NCBI RefSeq assembly: GCF_003201835.2
Contig: NZ_CP029289.2
Coordinates: forward strand, 2,302,501-2,366,500
Origin: Acidianus brierleyi
GTDB lineage: Archaea > Thermoproteota > Thermoprotei_A > Sulfolobales > Sulfolobaceae
Direction of reading: 5' to 3'
DNA: 64,000 nucleotides
Of this stretch, positions 11,571 to 19,066 are shown one piece after another. Position numbers and translations under genes: made by a program. The stretch's first letter is position 1. Every line of letters starts with the position of its first letter. The notes under the pieces were generated by a model. It made no database searches. It was given only the letters and a program-made list of their open reading frames with translations, and had not been told where the DNA came from.

Positions 11571-11912
11571 CTATGAAGGATTATCATTAGAAATTCTGCT
11601 AACTTCTTCAGATGCTAATCTATCGAGTAATTTTCTCATATAGGTCTTTACAAAATATATAGTTTTATATTTCCTAAATTCTTCTTCGTTATTTACTGCT
11701 ATATCTATATATTTCTCAGGCTCATAATGTCTTATACTATATTGTTTTCCGTCAATTTCTATTTCGTCTGGGCATTGCCCTCTCTTGACTATTAAGAGCT
11801 CTTTATCTTTTATCCCTGCAATCATTACATCCCATTTCCCTATCATTTCTACTGCTCTCAGTACAATCTCCTTATCTTGCAACTTTTTCGGCCTCAGCCT
11901 TAAATTTATCAA
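11571..11912 (-). CDS. Conserved small protein of unknown function downstream of gcvH
   Basis: The frame begins with a TTG at 11,912 inside the 3' end of gcvH. A start nearer the gcvH stop (11,872), or at the Met around residue 23, is equally likely. The product has about 90-113 residues, mixed alpha/beta, with no motif I recognise. Its placement between gcvH and a flavoprotein gene suggests cotranscription, but no function can be given. Confidence 0.5.
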   Translation of the reverse strand: MINLRLRPKKLQDKEIVLRAVEMIGKWDVMIAGIKDKELLIVKRGQCPDEIEIDGKQYSIRHYEPEKYIDIAVNNEEEFRKYKTIYFVKTYMRKLLDRLASEEVSRISNDNPS

Positions 11913-12282
11913 TAACTTCGTCTAATGTCTTTAGATTTTCAGTGAATTTTTCAACTTTTATTTTTACTATCCATGCTTCATAAGGTTTTTCATTAATAAG
12001 ACCAGGATTATCTATGACTTCCTTATTTATTCCAACTATTTTTCCTTTTATAGGTAATCTGAATTTTCCTATCCATTTTGCGCTTTCTACAGAAAATATA
12101 TTACTCCTAGGAGTTACATCTTCTCCCTCTTCTTTAGTAGATACTTGAAATATTTTGCCGGCCATATACTGACCAAGAGACGTTATTCCTACCTTTATTT
12201 CTTCTCCCTCCTTCTTTACCCATACGTGTTTTTCATCGTCATATAACAAATCTTCGGGAAATTCGAAACCAGATATATTCAT
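11872..12282 (-). CDS. gcvH: Glycine cleavage system H protein / lipoyl carrier
   Basis: This 136-residue lipoyl-domain protein carries the lipoyl cofactor on a lysine in the hairpin SVESAKWIG, about residue 67, equivalent to ESVKA in other GcvH proteins. The N terminus DLLYDDEKHVWVKKEG and the GITSLGQYMAG stretch are family hallmarks. In glycine cleavage it shuttles the aminomethyl group; in archaea it also serves as the octanoyl/lipoyl acceptor during cofactor assembly. It is divergent from, and close to, the lplA and radical-SAM genes at 12,964-15,913, which fits that second role. Confidence 0.88.
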   Translation of the reverse strand: MNISGFEFPEDLLYDDEKHVWVKKEGEEIKVGITSLGQYMAGKIFQVSTKEEGEDVTPRSNIFSVESAKWIGKFRLPIKGKIVGINKEVIDNPGLINEKPYEAWIVKIKVEKFTENLKTLDEVIDKFKAEAEKVAR

Positions 12283-12334
12283 AAAATAAAAGATAATCTT
12301 AAAACTTAAAAATCTTAATTTTGAAAATTAAGCC

Positions 12335-12817
12335 ATGAAATACGCTGTATGGCTAGACGGTGTTATTTTAGACATAAATATTACAGATAGGCTTTACGAA
12401 TTGTATAAAGGAAAGCCAATAGAAATTCCTTACACTATGAAAATTAACTATGATTGGAACGAATTTTACAATAAGCTTAAGGGGAAAATAATCATTTTAT
12501 CACCGTATAATGAGACTTTAACAAAAGAAATTCTAAACATAGCTAATATAACAGAACCTTTTATCTACAATAAAGGGAAAACAAAACCAGATAAGGATCC
12601 AATGGTACAGTTATTTTCTTCATTTACGTTAAATCCTTTAGACGTTGTTGTTATAGGTTCTTCACCTCTAGATTTACTTTCAGCTAGATTTTATGACTCT
12701 AGAGTAAAGGTACTCTGTGTAAATAGACAGATTGATTGCTCAAAATACTCTCCTTACCTAATGAATAGAAACCTTGAAGAGCTTTATCTATCCATGAGAA
12801 GACTAAAATTAGTTTAA
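12335..12817 (+). CDS. HAD-fold protein with degenerate catalytic motif
   Basis: The 160-residue protein has the layout of a small HAD hydrolase. Motif I reads VWLDGVILD where active enzymes have a DxDGTLxD pattern, so the nucleophilic aspartate is replaced by Trp while the second Asp and DG remain. Motif II is LSPYNET, motif III K is in GKTKPDKDP, and motif IV reads VVIGSSPLDLLSAR instead of GDSxxD. These changes argue against phosphatase activity. It is transcribed divergently from gcvH and precedes lplA. Its role is unknown. Confidence 0.6.
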   Translation: MKYAVWLDGVILDINITDRLYELYKGKPIEIPYTMKINYDWNEFYNKLKGKIIILSPYNETLTKEILNIANITEPFIYNKGKTKPDKDPMVQLFSSFTLNPLDVVVIGSSPLDLLSARFYDSRVKVLCVNRQIDCSKYSPYLMNRNLEELYLSMRRLKLV

Positions 12818-12963
12818 TTTCATTTTTTAATAACATTAGTCCTTTTTTATAAGGTTATTAATAATCAAGTTATTATATCTTAAAATTTTTCACTTAATTC
12901 CTTTTTCTTAGTATAATAATGCATAGAAATTTTTATATACTTTATTAACTTCATTTTCTTTTA

Positions 12964-13986
12964 ATGCAAAGTTTTAGATTTATGATAGAAAGGGGACCTC
13001 AAGCTAGATTGTTAGCAGGTGAGGAGGCTCTACTAGATTCCGTATTCTCTGGAGAATCTCCAGTTCTTAGATTCGTTATATTTGATCCTACAGCAGTTCT
13101 CGTAGGATATCATCAATCCGTTGAACAGGAAGTCAATTTAGACGAGGTTAAAAGGAAGGGTTGGGAAATAGGTAGAAGACCTACTGGAGGAGGCACAATA
13201 ATTATGGGTCCCAATCAATTAGGCTGGGAAATTTACGCAAATTCTTCCCTCTTAGGGAGTGTGGAAGAATCAATAAAGATTGGAGCACGTGGAGTTATTT
13301 CAACTCTAAAAAAACTTGGTATTAATGCCAATTATAGGCCTAAGAACGATGTGGAAGTAAATGGAAGAAAAATCTCTGGAATGGGAGCATTTTCTATAGG
13401 AAATTACATTTGTGCTACTGGAACTATACTCCTAGATTTCAACGTTGATGATATGGTCTCAACTCTAAAACTCAGTTCAGAAAAAATGAGAGATAAAATA
13501 ATTAAAGACTATAGAGATAGAGTAACGTGGATTAATAGGGAATCAAATCCAATAGATATGTCTCAATTAATTAATATTTCAAGAGAATCTTTTGAAAAAG
13601 AATTAAATGTAAAACTTGTAGACGGTAATTACACTCAAAAGGAAGTAGAGGAAATAGAATCTCTATATCTTAAATACTCTTCTCCTGAATGGATTTATAA
13701 TACTAGACCTTCATTAACTGGAGATATAAAATACGCAGAAGCTAAGTTTCCTGGAGGTCTAATAAAAGTTCAGATTAAGCTAAGAGGTAAAATTATAGAG
13801 TCTGTTCTAATAACTGGAGATTTCTTTGTAGAACCTAGGAGAGCTATCTATGATCTTGAAGCCAGATTAAAATGGTCTAAGGTAGAAGATATTGAAAAAG
13901 AAATTAATGATTGGTATAAAGAAGTAAAAATTATTGGAATTTCTTCTCAAGATCTAATTAAAGTTATAGAGGAGGCATTAAAATGA
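12964..13986 (+). CDS. lplA: Lipoate-protein ligase A-type enzyme
   Basis: This enzyme attaches lipoate or octanoate to lipoyl proteins such as GcvH. The catalytic-domain motifs RRPTGGGTI (residues 72-80) and NDVEVNGRKISGMGA (about 127-141, with the reactive Lys) are complete. An accessory C-terminal domain follows (GLIKVQIKLRGKIIESVLIT, about 260-280), so both LplA domains are fused in one 340-residue chain, unlike archaea with split LplA/LplB. A TATA-like TTTATATAC near 12,932-12,940 precedes the ATG. It overlaps the next radical-SAM gene by 4 bp. Confidence 0.88.
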   Translation: MQSFRFMIERGPQARLLAGEEALLDSVFSGESPVLRFVIFDPTAVLVGYHQSVEQEVNLDEVKRKGWEIGRRPTGGGTIIMGPNQLGWEIYANSSLLGSVEESIKIGARGVISTLKKLGINANYRPKNDVEVNGRKISGMGAFSIGNYICATGTILLDFNVDDMVSTLKLSSEKMRDKIIKDYRDRVTWINRESNPIDMSQLINISRESFEKELNVKLVDGNYTQKEVEEIESLYLKYSSPEWIYNTRPSLTGDIKYAEAKFPGGLIKVQIKLRGKIIESVLITGDFFVEPRRAIYDLEARLKWSKVEDIEKEINDWYKEVKIIGISSQDLIKVIEEALK

Positions 13987-14873
13987 AACCAGTCTACTTT
14001 TACGCGCCAGCATTAAAAAGATACGAAACCTCATATCTTAATTCAAAAGAGGGATGGAGATCTATTTCTGTAACTGGTAGATACTGTGCATTCAATTGCA
14101 AACATTGTGAAAAGAGAATTTTAGAAGGAATGATAGACGGATCGAATAGAGAAAAATTCGAAAAAGAAATCAAAGAAGCAGAAAAATTGGGAGGAGTAAT
14201 AATTTCTGGAGGATCTACTGTGCGTGGCGACGTACCTATATGGAAATACACTGACATACTTAGATCATCTAAGGCTACAATAATTGCGCATACTGGTGTT
14301 GTAAAAAATGACGAAATTGCAAAAAAATTTAAGGATTCTGGAGTAAAGATAGCCCTTTTAGACATGGTAGGAGATGACGAAACTATTAAAGAAGTACTGA
14401 ATCAACCTTTTTCTGTAGAAGACTATCTTAACTCTTTTAAACATCTCAAGAAACAAGGAATAAAAATTGTACCGCATGTTATAATGGGCCTCAGTATAAA
14501 AGGAAAAGAAGGAGATCTAAGGGCAATAGAATTACTGAAAGAAGTTAATCCTGATGCAGTAATAATTGTTGGACTTATGCCTTTAATAGGCACATCCTTT
14601 TCAAAGATAAATCCACCGTCGCCCTCTCATATTATTGATGCTCTAAAATTAGCTCGTAATTCCTTTGATGTTCCAATAATGTTAGGCTGTGCTAGACCTA
14701 GAGGGAATAAATACCTTGATGTAGAAAAGTTTGCTATAGATTACGATATTGATGGAATAGCATTTCCGGAAGAAGAAACCATAGATTATGCTAGAGAAAG
14801 AAGAGAAATAATTCTGAGTAATGCTTGTTGTGGAAATATAGTTTATGACTTCCTATCACGGGTGTCCATATGA
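13983..14873 (+). CDS. Radical SAM protein of the archaeal lipoyl synthase pair (LipS1/LipS2 type)
   Basis: The cluster motif CAFNCKHC (CX3CX2C, about residues 36-43) binds the 4Fe-4S that cleaves SAM. ISGGSTVRGDVP is the GGE-like SAM-binding segment. A second pair of cysteines, ACCG, lies near the C terminus (about residue 285) and may bind an auxiliary cluster. In Thermococcus kodakarensis two radical-SAM proteins, LipS1 and LipS2, together replace LipA for sulfur insertion into octanoyl groups. This gene is coupled to lplA upstream and to a second radical-SAM gene downstream by 4-bp overlaps, so I infer one member of that pair. I cannot say which. Confidence 0.75.
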   Translation: MKPVYFYAPALKRYETSYLNSKEGWRSISVTGRYCAFNCKHCEKRILEGMIDGSNREKFEKEIKEAEKLGGVIISGGSTVRGDVPIWKYTDILRSSKATIIAHTGVVKNDEIAKKFKDSGVKIALLDMVGDDETIKEVLNQPFSVEDYLNSFKHLKKQGIKIVPHVIMGLSIKGKEGDLRAIELLKEVNPDAVIIVGLMPLIGTSFSKINPPSPSHIIDALKLARNSFDVPIMLGCARPRGNKYLDVEKFAIDYDIDGIAFPEEETIDYARERREIILSNACCGNIVYDFLSRVSI

Positions 14874-15913
14874 TAAGTAGTCCAGACTGGGTAAGACTAA
14901 GTTTCGGGGCAGATATGGTATTAGGGTTCAGCCCCGGACAATTTTTGAAAGGAGCATTGAATACAACTATAAATCTTCTACAATATTATCCAGACGGATG
15001 TAAAGCAAACTGCATATATTGTGGACAAGCTAGAGAAGTAGCAAAAGGGCCAGAATGTAAGACATTAATAAGAGTTGAATGGCCATTAAGAAAGCTTGAC
15101 GATGTACTTTCCAGAATAAAGGAAAGAGAAGGAAATCCAGAATATGGTTTACAAAGAATATGTGTTGGACAATTAGCTCATCCCAGAGCATCCCCAGACG
15201 CAATTGAAATAACAAGAAGAATAAGAGAGCACGGAATAGAGTTGCAAATTTCTGAACTTGTAACTGCTACATATACATTTAAAAAACACATGATAGAGAT
15301 GAGAAATGCCGGCGCAGATATGATAGACGTAGCTATAGACGCAGCTAGTAAAAGAGTATTTGATGCAGTAAGAGGAAAGACTGTCAGAAGCATGCATAGT
15401 TGGGATAGATATATTCAGGCTATAGACGAAGCAGTGGAAGTTTTTGGAAAAATGAACGCTGGAATACATCTTATAATAGGTTTAGGAGAAACCGAAAAAG
15501 AAGCAGTAGAATTAATGCAATATGCTCATAATAGGGGAGCTAAAATAAGTTTATTCGCATTTTATCCAGAATATGGTACTCCTTTAGGAAATAAAAAACC
15601 AGTACCTCTTAACGTCTATAGAAGAACACAGATCGCAAGATGGTTAATAGAAAATGACATAGTGGATATTAATTCATTCAAATTTGATGAAAAAGGAAGA
15701 ATAATAGATATTGATATTCCTGCAGATATTAGTTTAGAGGAATTAGCTCCAGCGTTTATGACTAGCGGTTGCCCAGGGTGTAATAGGCCATATTCTAATG
15801 AAAAACCTGGCAGTAGACTGAAAAATATTCCATGGTATCCTACTAAAAATCAAGTTATATCGTCTATAAGAGCAGCAGAAATAGATAACTTAGCTAAGAG
15901 ATTCTTAAATTAA
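14870..15913 (+). CDS. Radical SAM protein, BioB-like, of the archaeal lipoyl synthase pair (LipS1/LipS2 type)
   Basis: The radical-SAM motif CKANCIYCG (about residues 44-52) is complete. A third cysteine group, GCPGCNR (about 303-309), could hold the auxiliary cluster that donates sulfur. The sequence is biotin-synthase-like, and such proteins are often named biotin synthase by similarity. The 347-residue gene overlaps the previous radical-SAM gene by 4 bp in an lplA cluster, which argues for sulfur insertion in lipoyl assembly rather than biotin synthesis. No bioA/D/F genes are near. Confidence 0.75.
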   Translation: MISSPDWVRLSFGADMVLGFSPGQFLKGALNTTINLLQYYPDGCKANCIYCGQAREVAKGPECKTLIRVEWPLRKLDDVLSRIKEREGNPEYGLQRICVGQLAHPRASPDAIEITRRIREHGIELQISELVTATYTFKKHMIEMRNAGADMIDVAIDAASKRVFDAVRGKTVRSMHSWDRYIQAIDEAVEVFGKMNAGIHLIIGLGETEKEAVELMQYAHNRGAKISLFAFYPEYGTPLGNKKPVPLNVYRRTQIARWLIENDIVDINSFKFDEKGRIIDIDIPADISLEELAPAFMTSGCPGCNRPYSNEKPGSRLKNIPWYPTKNQVISSIRAAEIDNLAKRFLN

Positions 15914-15923
15914 GATGTAAGAT

Positions 15924-16739
15924 ATGTTAGTTAGCTATTTTTCAAGCGGATTTCCATCTCATGTCAGGATAAAAGCACTGGATATTTCATCCTGTAGGGA
16001 ATATTTTTATTCTCCTTTTGATGGAGAAATTTTTCATATAGAAAAATTTTTTGTAGGTAGACCGAACAAGTTTTCAAAAGTCAATTATGATTATCTTATA
16101 TTGGCAAAAGTTAAGAATAAGATAATAAAAATACTTCACGTTGAACCTTTCTTGAATGAAGGAGATAAGATTAACAAAGGAGAGATAATAGGAAAATTTC
16201 TTGAAAATCCATATACTGGAGGAGATTTTTTACATGCGCATATTGAGGGAATTAAGATAAGTTTTCCTAAGATAACTAATTACGACGAGAGAGGCATAGG
16301 TGTAATCGTGAATGTATATGAAAGTTATTTTGACGTAAAATTAAAAACGTATTCCTCTGCTGGAAATCTAAGAGGATTGGGATGTTGTGGTGGTTTGTTA
16401 AATGCAAGTTTACCTTATTCTGGTTACGGAGGAATAATAGGGAAAGAGGTAAGTCATGTAAAAATTGGGAACACTATTTTCCATATAGCGAAAAGGAGAA
16501 GAAATCTTACTCTTTTTGAAATAAAAAAAGGTTTAATTAGAAATTGGGAATACGAATCCACATTTAAAGTACTAGAGGGCAGTCCAATATTTATAGGGCC
16601 TTTATTTGAGGCAATACTTTCCTATAAAGGATTTCCCTTAATTAGATTTTTCTTTAAAACTAACTTATCAATAGGCGATGAAATAGACGTTTGGAAAACG
16701 ATTTCTAGTATGTGGACACGTTCTTTTACATTATGGTAA
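15924..16739 (+). CDS. Conserved protein with M23/lipoyl-like beta fold, end of the lipoate operon
   Basis: The 271-residue protein begins 10 bp after the second radical-SAM gene, so it is probably cotranscribed. Residues about 66-108 (HVEPFLNEGDKINKGEIIGK, then PYTGGDFLHAHIEG) resemble the beta-barrel shared by lipoyl/biotinyl domains and LytM (M23) peptidases, including an HxH near the end. A CCGG near residue 153 could bind metal or sulfur. I do not recognise a named family. A role in lipoyl maturation is suggested only by position. Confidence 0.55.
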   Translation: MLVSYFSSGFPSHVRIKALDISSCREYFYSPFDGEIFHIEKFFVGRPNKFSKVNYDYLILAKVKNKIIKILHVEPFLNEGDKINKGEIIGKFLENPYTGGDFLHAHIEGIKISFPKITNYDERGIGVIVNVYESYFDVKLKTYSSAGNLRGLGCCGGLLNASLPYSGYGGIIGKEVSHVKIGNTIFHIAKRRRNLTLFEIKKGLIRNWEYESTFKVLEGSPIFIGPLFEAILSYKGFPLIRFFFKTNLSIGDEIDVWKTISSMWTRSFTLW

Positions 16740-16870
16740 AAATTTTCCATATGATTTTGAAGATTAAGAATAAAAATTATTTACTTTACACTTGCATAAG
16801 ATAGACTAAAGGAAATCTTGTAAACTCTATTAAAACAGCGTTTATTGAAATTGTATTTTCATTATTTATC

Positions 16871-16976
16871 TTAACAAGGGGGCGTTCAGTAATAAATATT
16901 TCGGTTGAACTTCAAGCATAATGTCAACTAAGATTGCCACGTGTACCTTTCAATCCACGTGGCGATTTGGGGAGGA
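16871..16976 (-). ncRNA. Candidate bridge-RNA region of the IS110-family element
   Basis: These 106 nt lie 3' of the recombinase gene. They are nearly identical in copy 2 (52,901-53,006; about three substitutions), and part recurs alone at 39,141-39,167. They contain a strong stem, GCCACGTG / CACGTGGC, with an 11-12-nt loop near 16,936-16,963. IS110-family recombinases are guided by a structured bridge RNA encoded in a noncoding end, so this is the most likely place. RNA production is inferred. Confidence 0.4.
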
Positions 16977-18038
16977 TCACTTAGGCTCATAAGGCTTATT
17001 ATTATACCAAACACTCCAAACTATTCTAGCCAATTTCCTGGCTAAAGCAGTGTACAACTTCTTTCCCTTCAACTTTTCCTTATGGTTCTCGTAAAATTCT
17101 AGTAATGTAGGATTACGAGAGTAATTCATCTCAGCGAGGAAGTAGAACAAGCTGCGCAAGTACTTATTACCCTTCTTCGATATTCCCTTACTTACAGTAG
17201 CTTTACCGCTCCTCTCAACTATTGGGTCTAAACCACAGTAGGCTACGAAGGACTCAGGGTTAGGAAAGCGTTTAATGTCTCCAACAATGCCTATTATTAT
17301 TCCCGAAGAAAGTTTTCCTATTCCCGGTATAGTTAATAGAACGTGATTTTCAGACTGTAATTGTATCATTTTCTCTACTTCTTTTATTTTCTCGCTTGTT
17401 TCCAGTAGTGCTTTAGATAATACTTCGATTTCTTCAAGTACGATCTTTGTGTACTCTAAGTTGTATAATTGTATTTTGAAGTTTCCTTTAGAGAATTCTT
17501 CAAGCATTTCCTTGCTTATTTTTTCCTCGTCACTGACTAGGAATAGTGCTCTTTTTACCCTGTTCTTGTACTTTACTTCAAGGTCTTTTAGGAAGATATA
17601 TAGTGTTACTAGTTCTTTCAATGGGTTGTAGTTGTACTCCTTTGCCTTGTTTGCCATGTTTATTAGTTTTTGTGCGTCGTAAAAATCTGTTTTCTTTCCT
17701 CTCAAGTCCTTCTCCTTCCATAGTATATTTGGGCTTACTTGTAGTATCTTGATCCCTTTTTCCTTGAAGTATTGACATGGTTTTATTGAGTATGCTCCTG
17801 TCGGTTCGACCACTATTGTGTTTAGTTTCACTTTTAGTATTTCTTCATAACCCTTCTTGTTGTTCTCGTAGACCCTCCCCTCACTCGATACTAGATGATC
17901 TTTTGATATGTCTATTCCTAGGATCCCTACCTCTTTATCACACCTATATCCGTGCATATTATCACAATGTTCAGTCCGATGGTAGGGGTTTGTCACGCCC
18001 CCGTTCGAAGACTTTGCTTCAGTCAAAGGGTCGACCAT
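16977..18038 (-). CDS. IS110-family DEDD recombinase (transposase), intact
   Basis: This 353-residue recombinase has the RuvC-like acidic set: GIDISKDH (D43), VVEPTGAY (E78) and KTDFYDAQK (D118, D121). A coiled middle region follows (about 160-225). The C-terminal domain has IPGIGKLSSGIIIG, GLDPIVERSGKATVSKG and NKYLRSLFYFLAEMN, where IS110 enzymes place the catalytic serine. The long start at 18,038 adds about 27 residues before MHGYRCDKEVGIL, and the shorter start is possible. Compared with the second copy at 53,007-54,044 this one has no frameshift. Confidence 0.88.
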   Translation of the reverse strand: MVDPLTEAKSSNGGVTNPYHRTEHCDNMHGYRCDKEVGILGIDISKDHLVSSEGRVYENNKKGYEEILKVKLNTIVVEPTGAYSIKPCQYFKEKGIKILQVSPNILWKEKDLRGKKTDFYDAQKLINMANKAKEYNYNPLKELVTLYIFLKDLEVKYKNRVKRALFLVSDEEKISKEMLEEFSKGNFKIQLYNLEYTKIVLEEIEVLSKALLETSEKIKEVEKMIQLQSENHVLLTIPGIGKLSSGIIIGIVGDIKRFPNPESFVAYCGLDPIVERSGKATVSKGISKKGNKYLRSLFYFLAEMNYSRNPTLLEFYENHKEKLKGKKLYTALARKLARIVWSVWYNNKPYEPK

Positions 18039-18133
18039 GTTTCCCAGTTGGAGAGTATTACTCTCCCCAACTAATTAATCTATATAGGTTCAAAGGGGGC
18101 GGAAGACTCCATCCGTAAGGGTGGAGATGGATA

Positions 18134-18712
18134 GGCTCCACATGCTTCGCCTCTAACATGGCTAGGCGATAGCTTGAAGAGCCGAGGAAACCACTCGATA
18201 GAGGTTAACTTGAGGACCTTCACTTTGTATGTGTAATACTCTTTTTCTGATTCTTGAATTTTTCTATAATACGCGTTGTATTGTTAATTTTGTTAGGAGA
18301 TAGTGTAGAGTAAGTATGAGAACGTCCCCTTAAATTTTTGCACGCTCCTACTCGGGATATTGTCCCACATGTTAGATCGCGGGGGACGTATAGCCAGCCT
18401 CCCACATGGGGTTTTATCCCCATGCCCACTTTCGGCTTGTGTTATTTTCTTGTTCTCTTTATAAAAGTTTTACTCTTGTAAGGCTTGTCTTCTTGTTTAG
18501 GAGTGTTGTTCGTGAAAATCGCCGTAGGAGGCTCCACATGCTTTGCCTCTAACATGGTTAGGCGATGGCTTGAAGAGCCGAAGGAACTACTTGATTGGGG
18601 TCAACTTGGGGGCCTTCACCACCTCCTCCCCTATACCTAGTCTTCTTAGTCTCACTCTTGTAATGCTTGTCTTCTTGTTTAGGAGTGTTGTTCGTGAAAA
18701 TCACCGTAGGAG
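18134..18712. repeat. Duplicated IS605-type noncoding blocks with an interposed fragment
   Basis: A block starting GGCTCCACATGCTT appears truncated at about 18,134-18,223 and complete at about 18,530-18,712. Its last 56 bp also occurs at 18,475-18,530. The complete block matches 7,716-7,899 with few differences. Between the copies, 18,224-18,474 holds foreign sequence including a minus-strand frame starting MGMGIKPHVGGWLY that looks like another transposon remnant. No functional gene is supported here. Confidence 0.65.
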
Positions 18713-18881
18713 CCCCCTTTGTAGTTACATTTAAATACGTATTTTTCAAATATTCTATTAATGGCAGTCACTGACGGAGTAAGCGTCACTGAGACGCCTT
18801 GGTTAAAGCGAGGGTCCATGTGGTACGCCTCTGCTCCATTCAACAGTCCCATATTGGGATACTGTGGGTTCACATTAGTGC

Positions 18882-18986
18882 TCGGGGTCGGAACGACCCT
18901 TAGTGCCTGTGGAGCTGAGACCTCTACCTTTGGCAAGCCTCGGCTTTGAAGCAGGAAGCCACGCCCGTTAGGGCGTGGTAGTTCAC
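18882..18986 (+). ncRNA. omega-RNA-like right end without its TnpB gene
   Basis: These 105 nt align without gaps to 55,301-55,405, the 3' end of the intact tnpB element. They include the terminal hairpin CCACGCCC-GTTA-GGGCGTGG and TAGTTCAC. In IS605-type elements this region is the scaffold of the guide RNA used by TnpB, and the guide is the DNA just outside the right end, here starting GCTCATAG. A TATA-like sequence and start context matching the tnpB promoter survive at about 18,725-18,760. RNA production and use by the TnpB at 54,185 are inferred. Confidence 0.5.
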
Positions 18987-19066
18987 GCTCATAGATAAAT
19001 TGAAGGGAATTTTCTATAAAAAAATAATAAGGTAATATTTATATACAAGAACGTTGTAGAAGGTCT

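Larger units (their letters stand above)
16871..18986. mobile_element. Composite mobile element, copy 1: IS110-family part plus decayed IS605/TnpB-type part
   Basis: The element begins TTAACAAGGGGGCG right after TTATC (16,866-16,870) and ends at a hairpin (CCACGCCC/GGGCGTGG) followed by TAGTTCAC at 18,986. The left 1.2 kb holds an intact IS110-family gene on the minus strand. The right part holds an IS605-type left-end segment, duplicated noncoding blocks and a 105-nt right end with no TnpB. The same left and right ends bound the second copy at 52,901-55,405. The repeat AAGGGGGCG occurs at both ends of the IS110 part (16,876-16,884 and 18,093-18,101), consistent with IS110 insertion into an IS605-type left end. 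It sits 80 bp before the thermopsin-like gene. Confidence 0.75.

Noticed and set aside
17777..18118. 113-residue plus-strand ORF repeated at 53,783-54,124
   Set aside because: It is the opposite strand of the IS110-family recombinase gene; duplication of the element explains its conservation.
18761..18949. 62-residue ORF upstream of the thermopsin-like gene
   Set aside because: It runs into the omega-RNA-like right end in a non-TnpB frame; treated as element sequence.
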